From a virus, in the IMG/VR virus record IMGVR_UViG_3300021067_000014, positions 1-34,286 of that record: 34,286 nucleotides of DNA, one strand, 5' to 3'. Under the pieces are notes generated by a model that worked only from the letters and a program-made list of their open reading frames with translations, made no database searches and was not told where the DNA came from. Shown here in pieces: positions 20,910 through 25,717 of this stretch. How positions within the stretch are numbered: position 1 is the first letter of the stretch; every line of letters starts with the position of its first letter. The position numbers and the translations under genes are program-made.

Positions 20910-21211
20910 GGCTGCCTCTCTGTGGTATCGTTCTTAATAACCTTTAACTGGGGGCCCGATGTGCGATTGTCCTTGTCATTACTACTCTCAAGATCAGCTA
21001 GAGACTCTAGCAGCAAGGCTAGCCGCGTATTTGGAATATTGTCGGGAGACAGGCAAGATAGGGCTGTGGAGTAGGTCGATTCGAGAGCACTACGGTATAC
21101 CTCCCAGGAGCCAAGATGCTTCTCTCTGTCCCTCTGAAAAAGAACCAGAAGTCCAGCCATAGTAAACTGCTCGAAATCTTCGAGCCATTTGAGTAATTCC
21201 TTGTTGTCCAA
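20906..21211 (-). CDS. Small protein of unknown function, overlapped by an antisense ORF
   Basis: From the TTG at 21211 (GGGGGG site 5 bases upstream) it has 101 residues; a GTG at 21310 would add 33. Helical pattern LLKWLEDFEQFTMAGLLVLFQRD, then a polar C-terminus. It ends in a 4-base ATGA overlap with the winged-helix gene, which supports its reality. A 15-codon ORF (21213-21260) stops one base before the TTG, suggesting coupled translation. The + strand ORF 20959-21162, with similarity to the portal protein, lies entirely inside it, so one of the two may not be expressed. Confidence 0.5.
   Translation of the reverse strand: MDNKELLKWLEDFEQFTMAGLLVLFQRDREKHLGSWEVYRSALESTYSTALSCLSPDNIPNTRLALLLESLADLESSNDKDNRTSGPQLKVIKNDTTERQP
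20959..21162 (+). CDS. Portal N-terminus mimic, small protein
   Basis: A 67-residue ORF with a GGGGG site 4 bases before its ATG. Residues 7-47 align without gaps to residues 14-54 of this phage's portal protein with 17 of 41 identities, including YYS, Y-x-x-YC, TGK/SGK-x-G-x-W, RS-x-R and YGI. The DNA differs mostly at synonymous positions in the shared motif, which points to selection on the protein. The N-terminus adds C-x-C-x3-... Cys residues (MCDCPCHYYS). It lies antisense inside the minus gene 20906-21211. It might bind the portal's partner or the portal ring itself; expression is unproven. Confidence 0.5.
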   Translation: MCDCPCHYYSQDQLETLAARLAAYLEYCRETGKIGLWSRSIREHYGIPPRSQDASLCPSEKEPEVQP

Positions 21212-21212
21212 T

Positions 21213-21260
21213 TTATCCCCCCTGTTGAGAGGGTCTGACGACGGGGTAGCTGCGAGACAT
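21213..21260 (-). CDS. 15-codon leader peptide (putative)
   Basis: ATG at 21260 preceded by CAAAGGAACTACC; reads MSRSYPVVRPSQQGG and stops one base before the TTG of the minus gene 20906-21211. The RBS and first five codons (M-x-R-S-Y) mirror those of the divergent plus-strand ORF at 21404. A coupling or attenuation leader is plausible. Confidence 0.35.
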   Translation of the reverse strand: MSRSYPVVRPSQQGG

Positions 21261-21263
21261 TGG

Positions 21264-21400
21264 GGTAGTTCCTTTGCTATCTCACCCGCTCCTACTCTCT
21301 GCGGAACCACCTTAAAGATGTCTTGACAGATTTAGAAGCCAGTTCGAAAGTTGCCTCATCGATTCTCTTCGCAGGAGAATCGATAAACAAAGGAACTACC
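21264..21400. repeat. 13-bp inverted repeat pair in a divergent control region
   Basis: GGTAGTTCCTTTG (21264-21276) and CAAAGGAACTACC (21388-21400) are perfect inverse copies. Read outward, each is the ribosome binding region of a small ORF starting M-x-R-S-Y. The 111 bases between contain the perfect hairpin 21358-21384. I could not find a convincing promoter in either direction. Confidence 0.75.
21358..21384. other. Perfect 10-bp hairpin
   Basis: ATCGATTCTC (21358-21367) and GAGAATCGAT (21375-21384) with loop TTCGCAG. No T-run follows, so it is not a normal terminator; it may be an operator or an RNA structure in the leader of the plus-strand genes. Confidence 0.75.
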
Positions 21401-21403
21401 GAA

Positions 21404-21601
21404 ATGCCCAGAAGTTACTTTAGAATAACCCGCCTAATCAAACCCTTTCTTTTTCTTTCTTCTTTCATTCGCCTGAAGACACTGTGTCTTAGGCGGTTAA
21501 ATAGCTGGGGAGGGACTAGAACCTCTAGACCAAGCCTACCGTTTTTAGTTCAGCTTGCTTTTTATCAAGACGATCGCTCCGTCAGGGAGGGTCGATGGTA
21601 A
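21404..21601 (+). CDS. Small basic/hydrophobic ORF
   Basis: From the ATG at 21404 (AAAGGA site 9 bases upstream) it gives 65 residues: MPRSYFRITRLIKPFLFLSS, then Arg-rich and Ser/Thr-rich segments. The hydrophobic part (residues 11-23) is short. A strong hairpin (21470-21495) lies inside it and may be RNA structure rather than coding. Its end overlaps the next ATG by 7 bases. The start resembles the divergent 15-codon leader. Reality as a protein is uncertain; a structured leader transcript is the alternative. Confidence 0.35.
   Translation: MPRSYFRITRLIKPFLFLSSFIRLKTLCLRRLNSWGGTRTSRPSLPFLVQLAFYQDDRSVREGRW
21470..21495 (+). other. Strong hairpin (CGCCT/AGGCG with AAGACA/TGTCTT)
   Basis: CGCCT, one bulged G, AAGACA, a CTG loop, TGTCTT and AGGCG make an 11-bp stem. 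It is followed by GTTAAATAG and not by a T-run. Together with the hairpin at 21358-21384 and the region from 21784 onward it marks this part as RNA-structure-rich. Confidence 0.65.
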
Positions 21602-21774
21602 GAGAATCCTTCATTCTACAAAAAGCGGCCAAGATTATCGCCGATAACAAAAAGAACACATTAAAAGCCGCCAAACAGATTTTTGATCTTCTAGAACAAA
21701 ACCGCTTACTCGATTGGAGCCGGCTCGATCCGGATTATCCCAAGAAAGAAAAAGGAGGTTCTAGAGGACGTTAA
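21595..21774 (+). CDS. Small helical protein of unknown function
   Basis: A 59-residue protein with a good CAGGGAGGG ribosome binding site before its ATG. The N-terminal 40 residues form a basic amphipathic helix (LQKAAKIIADNKKNTLKAAKQ, then IFDLLEQNRLLDW), and the tail is polar (KKEKGGSRGR). It lies between two structured stretches and at the head of the plus-strand early region. Small basic helical proteins here can be regulators or excisionases, but there is no motif to choose. Confidence 0.55.
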   Translation: MVRESFILQKAAKIIADNKKNTLKAAKQIFDLLEQNRLLDWSRLDPDYPKKEKGGSRGR

Positions 21775-21783
21775 TAGAGGGCA

Positions 21784-22152
21784 TGGGTGGTCCTAACCGC
21801 CCACAGTGATGGAGGCGTATAGCGCCCAAGAAGTCATGGACTCGTGAGGGTCTACCACGATTTGGTTCGTGTAAGCATAGCTTCAGTGAGCTGTTACTCA
21901 GCTGAAGCATTAGGTGTCCGAAGGTTGATAGGCCGACGGGTAGTGAACACTAGGAGAGCACCATCGATAAGCGACAGGGGCGCCTCGATGCTTGGGCCAC
22001 AGTACTGTGCCTGCGTCTACCTATGGAGAAGTTGTTTTTGTTGAAGTTGGGCTAACTCGAATCAGTAAGAGGGCTTACAGGTGTACTGGCTAGAGAATAC
22101 GGAATGGGGATTGGGGGGCATTCTTATGTCCTCAGGAATCCTGACCTCTGGG
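21784..22152 (+). ncRNA. Candidate structured noncoding RNA or structured DNA element
   Basis: About 370 bases with no convincing ORF and a chain of hairpins: TGGGTGG/CCGCCCA (21784-21803), GGCG/CGCC (21814-21826), TCGTG/CACGA (21842-21860), GCTTCAG-TGAG/CTCA-G-CTGAAGC (21880-21908), CATCGA/TCGATG with inner GCG/CGC (21962-21990), CACAG/CTGTG (21998-22009), GTAAG/CTTAC (22065-22078), TCAGG/CCTGA (22132-22144) and CTGGG/CCCGG (about 22148-22160). Composition is more G-rich than the flanking genes. It lies between short plus-strand genes. I do not recognise tmRNA, RNase P, 6S or intron cores. Phages are known to carry large ornate RNAs (GOLLD, ROOL); membership cannot be judged by eye. A replication origin is the other option. 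Strand is inferred from the neighbours. Confidence 0.5.
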
Positions 22153-22164
22153 TAGCCCGGGTTT

Positions 22165-22341
22165 ATGAGCAGTAAAGAAGGCAGAAGTGAGAAGCAGACT
22201 AATGAAAGTACAAAAGAAAGGCTGTGTAAGGTTTGTAAAGCAAGACTCAGATCATCCATCGGTCCTTACAGAGAGAAGTACTGGAAAAGCAGACTTTGTA
22301 GGTTCCATTTCCACAGAAGGCCAAAAACGGAGGATAGATGA
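22165..22341 (+). CDS. Small Cys/His protein, zinc-finger-like
   Basis: A 58-residue protein from the ATG at 22165. It has CKVCKARLRSSIGPYREKYW followed by LCRFHFHRR, i.e. C-x2-C and C-x2-H-x-H pairs that could bind one zinc ion, in a strongly basic context. Its stop overlaps the next ATG (ATGA), supporting this frame over the longer overlapping frame starting at 22187. Possibly a DNA-binding early protein. No clear ribosome binding site; the end of the structured region lies directly upstream. Confidence 0.6.
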   Translation: MSSKEGRSEKQTNESTKERLCKVCKARLRSSIGPYREKYWKSRLCRFHFHRRPKTEDR

Positions 22342-22526
22342 CAAAGCTAAAACTCTTAAAAGGCCTATTAGAGATGAAGATCCAAGCGATTCTTTATGTT
22401 GGACGGGAGGACGGAATGTTAACCCCTGAGCAACACCAGAGATGGAAGATTTACAAAGACTTACTAGAGGTTATTGAGACTATAGAGGACATCGAGGATC
22501 TTAACGGACACGATAAGGCGGCATAG
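22338..22526 (+). CDS. Small helical protein of unknown function
   Basis: A 62-residue protein starting in an ATGA overlap with the zinc-finger-like gene. The N-terminal half is hydrophobic-basic (LKLLKGLLEMKIQAILYVG); then PEQHQRWKIYKDLLEVIETIEDIEDL forms an acidic helix. The gene ends 1 base before an AGGAGG ribosome binding site for the next. No family recognised. Confidence 0.55.
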   Translation: MTKLKLLKGLLEMKIQAILYVGREDGMLTPEQHQRWKIYKDLLEVIETIEDIEDLNGHDKAA

Positions 22527-22539
22527 GAGGTATGAATGA

Positions 22540-22908
22540 ATGCCATATAAGGATAAAGACAAACAAAGAGCAGCGCAGTTGGCCTATTATTATCGCCGAA
22601 AGGAAGCCTGTAACCGAAGGCAGAAGGAATGGAGAGAAAAAAATAAAGAACGCAAGCTGGAATATGACAGGGAATATGCCAAGACTCACAGAGATATACG
22701 CAACAGAATTTCCCGAGCATATGAAGCCAGAAACCCCGGAAGAAAAATTCGATCACATATTCGATGTCGATATGGGACGGAATGGTTAGAGGCTGTATTA
22801 GCCCTACAAAAGCTAGAGGAGGAAATACGTGGACGCAAAAAAGAAACTAACAGCAACGAATCTAAAGGAGGAGCTTTGGAAGGCTCTAATGGATCTACAG
22901 AAAGGTAA
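22540..22908 (+). CDS. Basic phage protein, MPYKDKDKQRAAQ-type start
   Basis: A 122-residue, very basic helical protein. The opening MPYKDKDKQRAAQLAYYYRRKEA is a recurrent N-terminal pattern of phage proteins that often precede HNH-like or DNA-binding domains; here 35-75 is an Arg/Lys/Glu-rich helix (RREWREKNKERKLEYDREYA-like) and no HNH residues follow. An AGGAGG site lies 7-12 bases upstream. Its last 27 codons overlap the next gene in another frame and look low-complexity, so the C-terminus is probably constrained by that gene. Nucleic-acid binding is a fair guess. Confidence 0.6.
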   Translation: MPYKDKDKQRAAQLAYYYRRKEACNRRQKEWREKNKERKLEYDREYAKTHRDIRNRISRAYEARNPGRKIRSHIRCRYGTEWLEAVLALQKLEEEIRGRKKETNSNESKGGALEGSNGSTER

Positions 22909-23098
22909 AATCGAGCCCGGTGACGCAAATGCTGTTGCTTATCAGGCCAGGGCCATTACTTCGGTCATAAAGCTCGAACTACAGATTAATAAAGCTAGTA
23001 ACAGACGACCGGGAAAAGAGTTACAGGAGTTTACCCAAGTGGGAGAAGTTCTGGAACCTCAGTTACCTAAGCAGCTAGAAAAAGGTAAGAAGGAGTGA
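22829..23098 (+). CDS. Small phage protein of unknown function
   Basis: An 89-residue protein starting at a GTG with GGAGG nearby (22818-22822). Residues 10-55 (ATNLKEELWKALMDLQKGKI, then EPGDANAVAYQARAITSVIKLELQI) match a common small phage protein in which L-x-x-x-L-x-x-L-x-x-G-K-I/x-P-x-D-A-x-A is followed by an I-x-x-V-I-K-x-E-L helix; its role is unknown. It overlaps the upstream gene by 80 bases, an unusually long overlap, and is followed 3 bases later by the next gene. Confidence 0.65.
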   Translation: MDAKKKLTATNLKEELWKALMDLQKGKIEPGDANAVAYQARAITSVIKLELQINKASNRRPGKELQEFTQVGEVLEPQLPKQLEKGKKE

Positions 23099-23101
23099 GA
23101 A

Positions 23102-23293
23102 ATGGAAAACGAAGACTTAGTAAAAGTACTGTTACGTATTGACCAAAGGCTGGATGCTTTAGAACACTTTGCAGAACAAGCAACAACGCTTATTAATGCG
23201 CTTATTGAGATTCAGACACCCAAACAGCAAGGTCCGAAAGTGGACTTTCCACCTGAATTTGGACATTTGCTTAACCGAATGGATGGAAAATGA
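23102..23293 (+). CDS. Small helical protein of unknown function
   Basis: A 63-residue acidic protein with a heptad-like helix (LVKVLLRIDQRLDALEHFAEQ, then ATTLINALIEI), suggestive of a short coiled coil, and a polar C-terminus. An AAGAAGGAGTGAG region ahead of its ATG can act as ribosome binding site. The stop overlaps the next start (ATGATGG). It belongs to the chained early operon. No family recognised. Confidence 0.55.
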   Translation: MENEDLVKVLLRIDQRLDALEHFAEQATTLINALIEIQTPKQQGPKVDFPPEFGHLLNRMDGK

Positions 23294-23550
23294 TGGATAA
23301 ATCACTAAGCACTAAACTTTTTTCAGGCGAGGAATTTCGACAAATTACCGGTCTTTCCGCTGACGAAATTAACGATATCTTTCGATATCGAAATATTAAG
23401 ACTGCTGTTACGCCAGATGGATCTGGCTATCCTCGGAAATTCTCCATATATGATGTGGGAATAGGCATTGCTTATGTTGTATTGAAAAAGTATCAAATCA
23501 AAAAATCAAATCTCTTATATAAAGAACTACAAGAGGCATATGTACGATGA
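23290..23550 (+). CDS. MerR-like small DNA-binding protein
   Basis: An 86-residue protein. Residues 11-55 (FSGEEFRQITGLSADEINDIFRYRNI, then GYPRKFSIYDVGIGIAYVVL) resemble the winged-helix start of MerR-type proteins: a helix-turn-helix followed by a Y-x-x-x-D-V segment and helix, as in small phage regulators. Length covers only the DNA-binding part. It starts 4 bases inside the previous gene and overlaps the replication-initiator candidate by 11. It could regulate early transcription or take part in initiation. Confidence 0.6.
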   Translation: MMDKSLSTKLFSGEEFRQITGLSADEINDIFRYRNIKTAVTPDGSGYPRKFSIYDVGIGIAYVVLKKYQIKKSNLLYKELQEAYVR

Positions 23551-24097
23551 AGAAACCAAAGAAATCCTTAGAAGAATCGAACGACACCTGGGTGTTATTA
23601 GACAGTATGTCGACACCAGACTTACAGGAGTGGCTGACAGAGTCGGTGCCCAATCTGATAAAAAAGACACGCCAAATGGTGGAGCAGAACATCGAAAGCC
23701 TGTCCTCTCTAGACCTGCTACTAAGACAGATAAAAAAAATACTTCGGTCGCGGCGCTCATCGGCTGCTACGTTAAGCACTGGCAAGAGAGGTACCAAACC
23801 AAAGCAAGACCAGACACTATTAGCGCCCCCGCCATCTTCAAAGCGCTCCTTAAAGACCGCACCCAAGAAAAACTCGAAGCGCTCCTCCAAATCTACTGCC
23901 AAATGGAAGACCGTTGGTTTACGGAAAAGAGGCACGACCTCGCGACATTCAAGTTCAATATTGGTAAAGTAGACTTAGCGCTTCACGCTGGTCACGAAAA
24001 CACGGGTCTCAACATGGGTAAGGTTTTTGGGGGGATCGGGGATGGACAAAAGCGTCTTTCTGATGCAGATAGACAGAATGATGAAGACGTGGGGTGA
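23540..24097 (+). CDS. Probable replication initiator
   Basis: A 185-residue protein. Residues 1-25 form a charged helix (YDEETKEILRRIERHLGVIR); 35-68 look like a flexible linker; 69-140 (SVAALIGCYVKHWQERYQTKA, then APAIFKALLKDRTQEKLEALLQIYCQMEDRWF) resemble the small helical domain of phage replication proteins that precede a helicase loader gene. The following gene fits a loader, strengthening this. AGAGG lies only 3 bases before its ATG, a short spacing. A second frame starting at 23547 overlaps it. No catalytic motif; assignment from pattern and position. Confidence 0.6.
   Translation: MYDEETKEILRRIERHLGVIRQYVDTRLTGVADRVGAQSDKKDTPNGGAEHRKPVLSRPATKTDKKNTSVAALIGCYVKHWQERYQTKARPDTISAPAIFKALLKDRTQEKLEALLQIYCQMEDRWFTEKRHDLATFKFNIGKVDLALHAGHENTGLNMGKVFGGIGDGQKRLSDADRQNDEDVG
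23547..23972 (+). CDS. Overlapping frame inside the initiator gene, doubtful
   Basis: A 141-residue frame whose ATG is 7 bases after that of the initiator candidate and better spaced from AGAGG (10 bases). Its first 70 residues (SNDTWVLLDSMSTPDLQEWL, then KKTRQMVEQNIESLSSLDLL) look like a real helical protein, while the last 70 are Ser/Lys/Arg low-complexity as expected for a shadow frame. It may be an overprinted gene, or chance. Confidence 0.25.
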   Translation: MKKPKKSLEESNDTWVLLDSMSTPDLQEWLTESVPNLIKKTRQMVEQNIESLSSLDLLLRQIKKILRSRRSSAATLSTGKRGTKPKQDQTLLAPPPSSKRSLKTAPKKNSKRSSKSTAKWKTVGLRKRGTTSRHSSSILVK

Positions 24098-24497
24098 CAA
24101 CCACTACAAACCCGAAAGGGTCAGCTTGTTTTGGAGAAGTTTTCACTCAGTAGCGAACGAATGGTTTGAAAGTGCCATCGATTACCTCATCGGTAATCAC
24201 CGAAGTGCTCCAATGGTCGAAGAAATCGCAAAAGCGATCGATCAGGCTAAGAACAGACATTATAGCGAACGTAGTGACAGAGGTATGGAGGATATCATCT
24301 CTAATGCTGAGACTAACTCAATGGCTGATAGAGACTTAGTCCAGCAGTGTAACCAGGTCAGAAAAGACTATCTCACCGGAAAGCTCACAAAAGATCAGTT
24401 TCTAAAGTACTGCGATGAGTTAGAGAGTTTGGCGAAACACATTGCCCAAGCGAAACGAATGCCAGAGAGTCCCCGAGAGCGACAATTCGCTAGTTAA
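24042..24497 (+). CDS. Probable helicase loader (G39P / lambda P-type)
   Basis: A 151-residue protein from the ATG at 24042 with a GGGG site just upstream (a TTG at 24027 is less likely). Residues 8-70 (QIDRMMKTWGDNHYKPERVSL, then FWRSFHSVANEWFESAIDYLIGNHRSAP and MVEEIAKAI) match the compact helical pattern of phage proteins that load or inhibit the replicative helicase, where a W-x-x-x-L/F core and a P-x-x-x-E-I end are typical. The C-terminus is a charged helix. No helicase gene is present, so it would load the host DnaB. Confidence 0.6.
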   Translation: MDKSVFLMQIDRMMKTWGDNHYKPERVSLFWRSFHSVANEWFESAIDYLIGNHRSAPMVEEIAKAIDQAKNRHYSERSDRGMEDIISNAETNSMADRDLVQQCNQVRKDYLTGKLTKDQFLKYCDELESLAKHIAQAKRMPESPRERQFAS

Positions 24498-24500
24498 GCC

Positions 24501-24938
24501 ATGAGTAAGCCGTCTGACCGCTATGAGACTCCTCCGGAAATATTCGAGTACTTAAATCACATCCACGGGCCATTCGATCTTGATGTGTGTGCTGAAGTTT
24601 CAACGGCCAAATGCAGCACATTTATAACTTTAGAAGCGAATTCACTCGCTGCGGAATGGCACCAGTTTGGAAAACGCGCTTGGATGAATCCTCCCTACTC
24701 GAACATTCGACCTTGGGTAGAAAAGGCTATCAATGAGTCTAAAAAGGGAGTTGTAACCTGTGCACTTCTACCAGCAGATACTTCCACTCGGGTCTTTCAC
24801 GACTGTATCTATGGGAAACCGGGCGTCATCAGCTATTTTTATCCAAAGAGGATCAAGTTTCTGCTGGATGGAACTCGTCAGCAATCAGCGAAGTTCGGAA
24901 GCTTAGTCACTCTGTTTTACCCAAATTATCGCGTTTAA
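24501..24938 (+). CDS. dam: Phage DNA N6-adenine methyltransferase (Dam-like)
   Basis: A 145-residue enzyme of the phage N6A-methylase group (PF05869-like). It has FDLDVCAE (25-32) for the S-adenosylmethionine pocket, catalytic NPPY (63-66, WMNPPYSNIRPWVEKAI), and the late FYPKRIKFLLDGTR segment with G-S-L-V-x-L-F-Y-P at the end. It would methylate adenine in phage DNA, protecting it from restriction or timing replication and packaging. It starts 3 bases after the loader gene. The target site cannot be read from the sequence. No cognate nuclease of a restriction system is adjacent except the VRR-NUC protein. Confidence 0.88.
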   Translation: MSKPSDRYETPPEIFEYLNHIHGPFDLDVCAEVSTAKCSTFITLEANSLAAEWHQFGKRAWMNPPYSNIRPWVEKAINESKKGVVTCALLPADTSTRVFHDCIYGKPGVISYFYPKRIKFLLDGTRQQSAKFGSLVTLFYPNYRV

Positions 24939-24999
24939 TGCGCCGCTATTGCAAACTTATTACAAACTAAGACATAGTGTATAGGTTGGGGGAATAAGC

Positions 25000-25404
25000 T
25001 TGTCCTATCCCATGTCTGAGGCAGCAGTACTAGCCGGCTGCAAACACTTACTTGAACTATTACGTAATGAAGGCCTACTCGTTTGGAAAAGAATATCCAC
25101 CACTGGTATTCCAGTAGGGGATCAGACAAGGCGCGCCATCTTTGTGAAAAACCCAGCTCAAGGGATGGCCGATATCATGGTCTTTCTAAAGTCCGATCCC
25201 CCAAAGACCCTACATATAGAACTAAAAAGTAAAACTGGCAGGCTCAGCGAAGCTCAAGAGAAGTGGAGAGATGAGCTAAAAGCTATGGGGCATGACACCT
25301 ACTACCTTGTGCGAAGTGTACAAGAGCTAGAAAAGGTGCTCATAGATAATGGAGTAGTCCATTGGTCGTTGAACAGAAGGGCCCACGAATGCGCGGGGGA
25401 CTAA
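25000..25404 (+). CDS. VRR-NUC-type nuclease
   Basis: A 134-residue nuclease from the TTG at 25000, preferred because GGGGGA lies 7 bases upstream; the ATG at 25012 is the alternative. The PD-(D/E)xK core is visible: GMADIMVF with Asp58, then LHIELKSKTG with Glu74 and Lys76, followed by LSEAQEKWRDELKAMGHDTYYL. VRR-NUC proteins act on branched or junction DNA; in phages they may resolve recombination intermediates or replace RusA. It closes the early operon and is followed by the iteron-like repeats. Confidence 0.82.
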   Translation: MSYPMSEAAVLAGCKHLLELLRNEGLLVWKRISTTGIPVGDQTRRAIFVKNPAQGMADIMVFLKSDPPKTLHIELKSKTGRLSEAQEKWRDELKAMGHDTYYLVRSVQELEKVLIDNGVVHWSLNRRAHECAGD

Positions 25405-25405
25405 G

Positions 25406-25443
25406 GGGAGACTGGCGGGAGACAGGGGAGACTTTGGAGAGAC
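25406..25443 (+). repeat. Iteron-like GGGAGAC repeats
   Basis: GGGAGAC occurs at 25406-25412, 25417-25423 and 25426-25432, with a degenerate copy ending in GAGAC at 25436-25443. Spacing is close to one helical turn, so a protein would see all copies on one face. They sit just after the early operon and before an AT-rich stretch. Candidates are a replication origin bound by the initiator, a packaging site or an operator. Confidence 0.55.
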
Positions 25444-25624
25444 AACGAAACAAACCTTATACGACATCAGTATCTAAAATATGACTTATCAAGACAACTG
25501 CTCGATCGGTAACCCCCCTTATCAGACTTATTGCTCATTTTGGGAGATTAATTCCGATTGCTATCTGGAATGGGCATTGATAAATGCAGATAAAAGTCAT
25601 TGATCGAATAAAGCATAAAGAATC

Positions 25625-25667
25625 TCCCCGGATTTGCTCTTATGGGGCAAACTCCGGGGATTTTCTT
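25625..25667 (+). terminator. Rho-independent terminator after the early operon
   Basis: TCCCCGGA-TTTGC (25625-25637) pairs with GCAAA-c-TCCGGGGA (25647-25660), 13 bp with one bulge, followed by TTTTCTT. It separates the early genes from the small-terminase promoter. Confidence 0.88.
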
Positions 25668-25683
25668 ATCCGAGGTCGTTTGT

Positions 25684-25711
25684 CTTAACTATGTCGTGTG
25701 TATAGTATACT
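25684..25711 (+). promoter_or_regulatory. Promoter of the packaging/late operon, probably leaderless
   Basis: TTAACT (25684-25689), 16 bases, TATACT (25706-25711); TTGTCT (25680-25685) with TATAGT (25701-25706) is a second possible pair. The ATG lies at 25718, so transcription should begin at or within a few bases of the start codon. No ribosome binding site is present. Confidence 0.6.
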
Positions 25712-25717
25712 GCACTA

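Larger units (their letters stand above)
25444..25717. other. Intergenic region between early and packaging genes
   Basis: No gene seen. It holds AT-rich sequence (about 25530-25620) with CATTGAT twice, the terminator 25625-25667 and the promoter 25684-25711. With the iterons at its left edge the layout (repeats plus AT-rich DNA) is compatible with an origin, but nothing proves it. Confidence 0.5.

Noticed and set aside
21323-21351. Consensus TTGACA at 21323-21328 as a promoter
   Set aside because: No acceptable -10 hexamer at 15-19 bases downstream (GAAAGT at 17).
22187-22429. An 80-codon plus frame overlapping the zinc-finger-like gene
   Set aside because: The frame starting at 22165 has the ATGA coupling and Cys/His pattern; this one has neither.
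22451-22756. A 101-codon minus-strand hydrophobic frame
   Set aside because: It is antisense to a well-started basic plus-strand gene; its hydrophobicity is the expected mirror of Lys/Arg/Glu codons.
23498-23935. A 145-codon minus-strand frame opposite the replication initiator
   Set aside because: Phe/Ser/Leu-biased antisense frame; neighbours all run plus; no ribosome binding site.
25000-25404. Dam methylase plus VRR-NUC as a restriction-modification pair
   Set aside because: VRR-NUC proteins in phages usually act on branched DNA, and the two are separated by a promoter-like gap; nothing shows shared site recognition.
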